From the IMG/VR virus record IMGVR_UViG_3300025646_000304, positions 1-26,487 of that record: 26,487 nt of DNA; one strand, given 5' to 3'. Both the position numbers and the translations under genes were made by a program. This document shows, one piece after another, positions 21,901 through 26,487 of this stretch (its first letter is position 1; the number at the start of each line of letters is the position of its first letter). Below the pieces are notes generated by a model that saw only the letters and a list, made by a program, of their open reading frames with translations, had not been told where the DNA came from and ran no database searches. Source of the DNA: a virus.

Positions 21901-24900
21901 TCTACAACGTGCGCCAGCACTTCTTCCATTACCTCGCTCGGAGAAATCTTGTAGTCGGTCTTAACCCTTCTGTAGGCTTCGTAGATTACAGACTCGGTCT
22001 TGTTCAGCGGACGCCCCTGCTTTTCTACGCGGCGGATCGCCTGACGGATGAAGTTCTCCGCCTGCATGTAACTCTGGTCGCCCATCACACCACGCCAGCC
22101 AGCATGCACACCGGCCTCGTGCACCAGAACACGAAGGGTTTCGTTCGGGTTGATGTTGCTCGCTACGAGATAGACAACAGGCTCAGCCTTGGCATTCGGG
22201 TGAACGAAGCCACCGATAACCGCACCCTGCTCAGCACCAGCCTCAACCGCAGCACGAGTCTTGCGATCAAGGCGTGGGTCGTTCATGCTGTCCAGCAGCA
22301 CTACGCGACCGGAACGGATGCCAGCGTCTAGGGCGTCCTTGTCGAATTTGCGTTCGAGAACTGCACGCAGCTCCTCGGCGCTGTCGAACTGCGGGGTAGA
22401 TACCATGCGGTTCGCACGCAGGCTGGTCTGCTTAGACTTCCACGCTTCAGCGGCGTCGAGGTGCTCTTCCACGAACTCGTTAATGATGTCCTTGGCGTCG
22501 AGCATTTCCTCTGTGGTGGCGGTCTCGTCTTGGTAGATTTCAAGCGCGTCGGTGAGGCGCTCTACTTCCTCGTCAGAAACAATATCCGCCTGCGAAACGT
22601 AGTTCAGTACCTTCTCGCCGTTCTTGACTGCCTTTCTACGCAGCTGCTTAGACATGGCGTCACGGGCGAACTCGTTGGTCTCCTGATCCACCTGATCCTG
22701 CGTGACTTGCAGGCCGAAGCTGTCCTCTTCGTTGAACTGCTCAACGTCGCGAGTGTTACGGACGCTGAAGTCTTTCGACTTTTCAATAGCGTAGATAGCG
22801 TTCTGGTACTGCCTTGGGCTGAGCGTAGTGATGCGTTTGTCAGGCGTCTTGCCGCCGGATTCCTCCAGCAGAGTTGGCATGCGTGGCAGGGCGATGTAGA
22901 CCGGCCCAACCATAGACTTCGCGCGCTCTTCGCGCTCGATCCGAGCCTGTGCCTGTTTCTTGAGCGTATCTATTGTCGGACGAGAAACTCTAGACTTCTC
23001 GCTGTACTCGCCTGCTTTCTCACGGCGCTCTTGAGCAAGGCGATCAGCCGACTCTTTAATCTGACCGTAACGCGCCTCTTTAGCGACGCCCTTCTGAATA
23101 CCTGAATCACGCTTAATAGCGGTAATGTCAGAGAGTGCACGCTGTGCCTGTTCGAGTTCCGCGCGCACTCTGGAGCGCAGCATTGACGGCTTGCTTAGTT
23201 CAGCCTTCAGCCTGCTCACAGCCTTAGTGACGGTATCTTCAGCCAGCTTCTCAGCAACGTACGCGCCGATCAGACGCTCGGTGTCAGCAGGGGTCAACGG
23301 GGCACGTTTGCCCTGACGCGCACGCTTATTGGCCTTAATCTTGTTGGCGATGTCCGCCTGCACCCGAGCCGGGTCGACAATACCTTTCAGCGTCTTAACT
23401 GCTTCAGGCACGCGCATCGGCTTGGTTTCGATCTTCCGACCTTCTTCATCAGTGCCTACCGCCACTTTTAGACGGTTAGAGACGGCGCGGATCGCAGCGT
23501 CAATCTTGGCATCTACGATCGGCCCTTCGGTGTTTAGGTCTGAAATTTCAAATTCGGCGTCTTTAACCGCCTTGGTCACTTCTTCACGGACGACCTGCGC
23601 AGTGGCACCACCGCCGCCAAGGTTTCTGACCATGAACTGACTGGTCTTATCGACGATGTCGGCGTCAAACTCATCTAGTGCAGACGAGATAGCTCCTGCT
23701 CTTCCAGCGTCTCGTACAGGAGACAGGCCACGGCCTCCCACTCCAGCCGTTTCAGATGTCTTAGCCCCCTCGGTGGTACCGGATTCGGACTTAACTCCAA
23801 CCAATTCCACGCCCTCTCCAGTTGGCGCGCCGTCATCGGTAACTTTCTGTTTGCCACCCGGAACACCACGTACGGGTGTTGGCCCTTTGGCAACTTCATT
23901 GGCAGCCTCCTGAAAAATCGTTGCGCCTTCGTCGCCGTAGTTTCTACGCACGTTCTCGACCGCAGCGGCGATGTCACCGCCCTTGGTAACGAGCGCTGAG
24001 GCTTTTTCTTGCAGGCGTAGTTTGGTGTCTTCGTCTAGAGGAGCGACCTGTTTGACTTCTGCCGCCCCCTCGTCTACTGGCGCTACTGGCGCAGCTGGAC
24101 CAGCTGCCAAACGAGCCTTGATTTCGGAGGACAGTTTCGGAGCCCATTTGGTGTTTACGTTTTCTAGCTCAACGGCGTATGCCTCTGCTTCAGCACGACC
24201 AGCGTCAGATTCAAAATCTAAGTTGGCGACCTTGCTCGCTACTTCCGTATACCGCTTGCCCTTCTTAGGCAGCGCACCTTTCTCTTTTAAGGTATCAACG
24301 TCGAAGTCGTAGTCAATGTCTTCTACCTGCGGAACCGCCTGAGCTTGGGCGCCGGCAGGTGCGCCAGTTGGCGCAGTAGTAGGAGTTACTACAGGTGCTC
24401 TAGGCGCAGGCTTGCGGTCAACAGTTTCTGGAACCTGCGGGGCTTCACCACGTTGGGTTTCGCTCAACCAACGGGCGCGCTCAGCAGCGGCTTCCTGCTC
24501 GTTATAAACAGGGTCGCTAACAGTCCCATCAGGGAATGTGACTCGGTATCCGGGGTCGTAGCCAAGCTGCGGGCGTGCTGCGCGTTCAGCCTCTTCAGCT
24601 TCCTGCTTTTGTACGGCTGCTTCAGTAGCCTGACGAGCTTCTTCCAGCCTCTCGTTTAACTTTTTCGCAGCTTTCTGCGTCTGGTACGCATTCACTAAGT
24701 TAGACGGACCACCAAGACCGGCGCCGAGCATGAAGCCGGTAGCACCGGCTTTCCCAACACCTTCAAACACGTCACCTTCAGCACCAGCCTGAATCGCGCT
24801 GATGTTAGAGAGTAGCTGACCGCTGGCTTCTTCAGCGAACTCTTGTCCGCCTTCACCAAGCGCACCAATAGCCGTGGCTTTAGTCTTACCAAGCTTAGGC

Positions 24901-25754
24901 ACAGCCTGCTTAGTGATTTCTTTAGCAATCTGCTTAGCGGCTGGAGTGCCGATAACCGCACGTTCAATAGCCGTACCGCCCGGAATCAGGGCGCTGGTGC
25001 CTAAAGTAACAGTAGCAGCGATGGCAGCATCTTCACGCGCTGCGGACATAGCCTGTTCGGTAGCGGCTTTTTCATCTACGCCATCAGCCAAGAGCTGCTC
25101 TAACACTCGGTCGTAGGTTTCCATGCCTACATCTGAGGCATTTAGCCCGCCGCCAGCGGCTACGGCGCCAACAGTACCAGCCTTGGCGATAACTTTATCG
25201 GCGACATCCTTAGTCAGAACTTTAGTCAGCGCACGAGCTACAGTAGGAGTGTTTGCAGCGGCACTAGCTACGCGCCCAGCAGGGGCGATAACGCCGGCGA
25301 GTTGCGGAACCTGAGCCACGCCCATATCCGCCAAGTACATCGGGTTCTGCGCTAGGAACGCAGCTGTGTCCCAGAAGCCTTCAGTCTCGCCAAACAGCTG
25401 CTCTTGGGCTCTGATTTTTTCAGATTTAGAGGCTTGCAAATCTTCACGACCGCGCTCAAACGCTTCACGCATCTGAGTAGCTTCTTTCGGATCATAGCCG
25501 AGGAGTTGCATCAAGCCGACGGCACCGGACCCAATGTCCATGAGCCCTTGGCCGAGTGATTTGCCAGTATCCGTTACGAACTCACCAAGCCCACGAGTGC
25601 TGGATGCAGTCTGCTCAAGTTGAGCACGCTGCTGGTCCTCTTCGTAGATGCGGTACCGTGCAATCTCCTCGGCTTGCTGCCTCGTTAGTTGCTCCGGTGA
25701 CTCAAAATTTACTACGCGCCCATCAACTGTTTCTAGAGAGTACGAGTACGCCAT
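18927..25754 (-). CDS. Giant polyvalent virion protein with HExxxH metallopeptidase-like and LPD38-like regions
   Basis: 2275 residues; ATG at 25752-25754 preceded on its strand by AGGAG. Order: a short N-terminal domain (MAYSYSLETVDGRVVNFESP); a long Gly/Ala-rich, partly hydrophobic helical region (about 50-380) of the kind seen in ejected internal virion proteins; Pro/Ala linkers and charged helices (about 390-1150). Next is a zincin-like domain with HEAGVH (H1212, E1213, H1217) and a downstream EEVLAH near 1276. After that come a coiled coil (about 1525-1570) and an LPD38-like region (about 1885-2090) with MMMLYAMMMGG and PGMGGFGLPLRTDLF. This matches polyvalent proteins described for phages that are thought to be injected with DNA and act on host targets. 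It is in the virion module, opposite in strand to replication. Peptidase activity is motif-based only. Confidence 0.88.
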   Translation of the reverse strand: MAYSYSLETVDGRVVNFESPEQLTRQQAEEIARYRIYEEDQQRAQLEQTASSTRGLGEFVTDTGKSLGQGLMDIGSGAVGLMQLLGYDPKEATQMREAFERGREDLQASKSEKIRAQEQLFGETEGFWDTAAFLAQNPMYLADMGVAQVPQLAGVIAPAGRVASAAANTPTVARALTKVLTKDVADKVIAKAGTVGAVAAGGGLNASDVGMETYDRVLEQLLADGVDEKAATEQAMSAAREDAAIAATVTLGTSALIPGGTAIERAVIGTPAAKQIAKEITKQAVPKLGKTKATAIGALGEGGQEFAEEASGQLLSNISAIQAGAEGDVFEGVGKAGATGFMLGAGLGGPSNLVNAYQTQKAAKKLNERLEEARQATEAAVQKQEAEEAERAARPQLGYDPGYRVTFPDGTVSDPVYNEQEAAAERARWLSETQRGEAPQVPETVDRKPAPRAPVVTPTTAPTGAPAGAQAQAVPQVEDIDYDFDVDTLKEKGALPKKGKRYTEVASKVANLDFESDAGRAEAEAYAVELENVNTKWAPKLSSEIKARLAAGPAAPVAPVDEGAAEVKQVAPLDEDTKLRLQEKASALVTKGGDIAAAVENVRRNYGDEGATIFQEAANEVAKGPTPVRGVPGGKQKVTDDGAPTGEGVELVGVKSESGTTEGAKTSETAGVGGRGLSPVRDAGRAGAISSALDEFDADIVDKTSQFMVRNLGGGGATAQVVREEVTKAVKDAEFEISDLNTEGPIVDAKIDAAIRAVSNRLKVAVGTDEEGRKIETKPMRVPEAVKTLKGIVDPARVQADIANKIKANKRARQGKRAPLTPADTERLIGAYVAEKLAEDTVTKAVSRLKAELSKPSMLRSRVRAELEQAQRALSDITAIKRDSGIQKGVAKEARYGQIKESADRLAQERREKAGEYSEKSRVSRPTIDTLKKQAQARIEREERAKSMVGPVYIALPRMPTLLEESGGKTPDKRITTLSPRQYQNAIYAIEKSKDFSVRNTRDVEQFNEEDSFGLQVTQDQVDQETNEFARDAMSKQLRRKAVKNGEKVLNYVSQADIVSDEEVERLTDALEIYQDETATTEEMLDAKDIINEFVEEHLDAAEAWKSKQTSLRANRMVSTPQFDSAEELRAVLERKFDKDALDAGIRSGRVVLLDSMNDPRLDRKTRAAVEAGAEQGAVIGGFVHPNAKAEPVVYLVASNINPNETLRVLVHEAGVHAGWRGVMGDQSYMQAENFIRQAIRRVEKQGRPLNKTESVIYEAYRRVKTDYKISPSEVMEEVLAHVVDQHTDIPFYKRLINSIMNWLKGIGFLPKSWKQAIAERNVDKILFDLSDIAHSAAKNWMLRDAAVNATREGPMLSAKTGQDFVQATVESGGVIGEPESPKTVRDRAKKLAYKEVDGKMVRMTVDDYRASGRRWMDEKLTKIVSADAAAQREARRRMREMPDAEAEIIGRMLEISTSQTFHAEGVASNFLEYGNITYDEKLYKWRAVDDDANFASLMRAVEAFGKSVGLDPFRAQRVLHRYLEMKRLKSLYEDTRKKQRRLDELKTENKASSAEYRKLKKLLKERKLHVKESAVDALLKNYEGNAEAAKVVEIWNKMRKNAVDVMVQGGLLTEEKAEAWLDNVDYVPFQRVKQIEDKEGLPDFISGIKAEYQDKRMKGSENEVNDIFDNMAKWVEYSVEAAVRNHSGVRLMNTMIDLGMAQEVTAAHKVDIEEYKRGKVEMYMEGKKRTFVAQDPLFIEAFKGQEGLGIPYLKQASWFTNFLRKSVVLNPIFSIGQLTQDAFGAMFTSGLSPMQAIKIPYYVIKEFIKTLRGTSEAHDFLKRFASVGTRDYSAAVVVNDIESRLSKSKYKSGWKSLLDKMENFSMASDNAVRQAVYSLSIADGTSQAEAVERSFEIINFRRKGSSPIIHGMARMVPFFNAWLQALNVQASTLTGEGISPKNEASRTRLYQNLGMATAMMMLYAMMMGGDEDYEELDPMYRDRMLMIPGMGGFGLPLRTDLFLLPKIIAEHSYRLMTDNAMEDGRTFRDALATALVNGVASPMAVPQILKPMVEVAIDRNFFTGRPLVSQAYASLPAYLQQTEYTSELANFIGDASHAVFGGEGLSPIKVDQLIRGYFGSVGGALLWTSNLLGDYAGIRPSRSIQDYAAALPGFSRFLNREEGSGMRSYFYEMSRDVNMSYKEYLELQKYRPEDLDPFLADDENAQRVAMAKAVRNLSNRLNKIRAAIRQISKTSGDSEEKEQMISDLRQLENEILSGMNLKEMRAMAGRGDFF
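23675..23899 (-). CDS. Candidate nested gene, out of frame inside the giant virion gene
   Basis: A 74-codon frame on the same strand as the giant gene but in the +1 frame, from ATG (23897-23899) to TAG (23675-23677). On its strand the start is CAGGAGGCTGCCAATG, a perfect AGGAGG with six bases to the ATG. The product is MKLPKGQHPYVVFRVANRKL to start, then PMTARQLERAWNWLELSPNP, VPPRGLRHLKRLEWEAVACL and a helical end closing in SRLH. It has three Trp, regular hydrophobic spacing and a strand-helix-PP-helix pattern, like a compact folded domain. The host frame here (residues about 619-694) is Gly/Thr/Ser/Glu-rich linker. I have an impression of similar small phage proteins (an LPLT-x-x-QL-x-x-A start with an NPVPP-x-GL-x-HL-x-x-x-EW core), but that is memory, not a search. 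Confidence 0.62.
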   Translation of the reverse strand: MKLPKGQHPYVVFRVANRKLPMTARQLERAWNWLELSPNPVPPRGLRHLKRLEWEAVACLLYETLEEQELSRLH

Positions 25755-25772
25755 GAACGGCTCCTAGCGCGA

Positions 25773-26487
25773 TTATTTGAATGTGATGCCTTCGTACAAC
25801 GGAGGAGCCGTCATCATACCGGTACCGCCTTGAACGTCCAGAAGTCTGTTCAGCTCAGCGGTGTATTGTTGGATCATTTGATCTCTGTACTTATTGCCAG
25901 CCGCATCTGCTGGGTTATCAGCCTTGGCGCTTTGGAGATCGTTAATAGCCTTACGCAGCGTGTCAGCGCGAGAAGACGCAGCTGTAGCGTGGCGGTACAG
26001 AGCGGTTTCTCTAGAGCCTAGAACGTCAGTCATCTGCTTACGGATGTCCTTCTTACGCTCAGACTCAGCCTTACGGCCTTCGGCCATAGCCTTCAGACCA
26101 GCTACACCGCCTTCACCTGCGGCGCCCCAGAAATTCGGGTTGTCGCTCGCCATCATATTCAAGCCCATCGCCATGAGGAAATCGCTCATAGCGCTGCTCT
26201 TGTCTTCGCCACGTTCAGCACGCAGCTCGTTCAGATACTGGAGCAGCGGGTCGCCAGCGGCACGGCCTTCAGCCTTAACATCTTCATCGCGGTACTGGTT
26301 AGTAATAGTGTCCAACGCGCGCTGTCTAGCGGCGGCATCGGCCTCGGCAGCTACACGGGCACCTTCACGGGACCCCGGATGGTAAGACTTGGCAGCCTCT
26401 GCTTCAGCCCGCGCACGTTCCTGCTCGGCACGTTTAGATTCAGTGAACTTTCTAGCCGCAGCTTCGCGCTCTTCCTGAGTTTGCGCC
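25773..26487 (-). CDS. Coiled-coil virion-type protein, 5' truncated by window edge
   Basis: On the - strand the frame is open from the right edge to the stop at 25773-25775, giving about 238 visible residues. A TTG at 26313-26315 could be read as a start, but the frame continues without a stop to the edge with a strongly coding, Ala/Glu/Arg-rich coiled coil (QTQEEREAAARKFTESKRAE), so the gene is cut by the window. The C-terminal part (SDFLMAMGLNMMASDNPNFW, then GAAGEGGVAGLKAMAEGRKA) has a Gly/Ala-rich hydrophobic patch followed by a long helix. It looks like an internal or ejection-type structural protein encoded just upstream of the giant protein, 18 bases apart. No family assigned. Confidence 0.75.
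   Translation of the reverse strand, partial: AQTQEEREAAARKFTESKRAEQERARAEAEAAKSYHPGSREGARVAAEADAAARQRALDTITNQYRDEDVKAEGRAAGDPLLQYLNELRAERGEDKSSAMSDFLMAMGLNMMASDNPNFWGAAGEGGVAGLKAMAEGRKAESERKKDIRKQMTDVLGSRETALYRHATAASSRADTLRKAINDLQSAKADNPADAAGNKYRDQMIQQYTAELNRLLDVQGGTGMMTAPPLYEGITFK

Noticed and set aside
21750-23105. Two long + strand frames (193 and 214 codons) opposite the giant virion gene
   Set aside because: Antisense shadows: no ribosome binding site, Leu/Val/Arg-rich composition, in the register that mirrors host codon bias, and the opposite strand is clearly coding.
24695-24967. 90-codon same-strand alternative frame within the giant gene
   Set aside because: Unlike the 23675-23899 frame it has no AGGAGG before its start and is a monotonous Leu/Ser/Arg/Lys sequence, the expected +1 shadow of an Ala/Gly-rich region.
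1-26487. CRISPR array, tRNA, rRNA, insertion sequence or integrase/att site
   Set aside because: No regularly spaced repeats with unique spacers, no cloverleaf with a CCA-type end, no transposase or integrase motifs were seen. The tandem repeats present are head-to-tail without spacers.

Overview
The window reads as one contiguous piece of a lytic-type tailed phage genome (Caudoviricetes), moderately GC-rich, with strong AGGAG-type ribosome binding sites, sigma70-like promoters, tight gene packing with ATGA/GTGA stop-start overlaps, and almost no spacer DNA. The gene content (A-family DNA polymerase, primase-helicase, SNF2 helicase, several small nucleases, and a giant virion-associated protein with a metallopeptidase motif and an LPD38-like region) points to a podovirus-like phage of a proteobacterium. 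Morphology and host are inference. No integrase, repressor-type lysogeny gene, tRNA, rRNA, CRISPR array or insertion sequence was seen.

Layout. (1) 1-754, + strand: a gene cut by the left edge and a conserved phage hypothetical. (2) 755-1134: a gene-free control region with a tandem repeat, an intrinsic terminator, a near-consensus sigma70 promoter (TTGAAT-17-TATAAT) with a dyad over the -10/+1, and a leader with three hairpins, two of them a tandem duplication with GAAA tetraloops. (3) 1135-5958: an operon with a MoxR-like AAA+ ATPase, a HExxH/VWA (DUF2201-like) partner, two unrecognised proteins (the second DUF3150-like) and small genes. It carries a family of dyad repeats placed just after stop codons. 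(4) 6125-8623: a membrane-anchored double-HTH protein, a 37-residue membrane peptide, a zinc-ribbon protein and a run of overlapping micro-genes, several under 60 codons. (5) 8616-18815: the DNA replication/recombination block, with VRR-NUC nuclease, family A polymerase, Cas4/RecB-like nuclease, HNH protein, SNF2 helicase, excisionase-like HTH, a probable ssDNA-binding protein and a 954-residue prim-pol/DUF927 helicase. (6) 18897-18923: an intrinsic terminator where the two transcription directions meet. (7) 18927-26487, - strand: virion genes, namely a 2275-residue polyvalent/ejection-type protein and, upstream of it, a coiled-coil virion protein cut by the right edge.

The best candidate for something undescribed is a complete 74-codon gene nested out of frame, on the same strand, inside the low-complexity linker of the 2275-residue gene (23675-23899). 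It has a perfect AGGAGG six bases before its ATG and encodes a compact, tryptophan-rich, foldable-looking protein, while the host frame there is disordered. Next are several structured RNA elements: the post-stop dyad repeat family, a 51-nt three-way-junction-like element in front of the primase, a hairpin cluster with competing pairings at 7471-7588, and two mutually exclusive hairpins in front of the SNF2 helicase. All structures were read by eye and no folding, alignment or database search was run.
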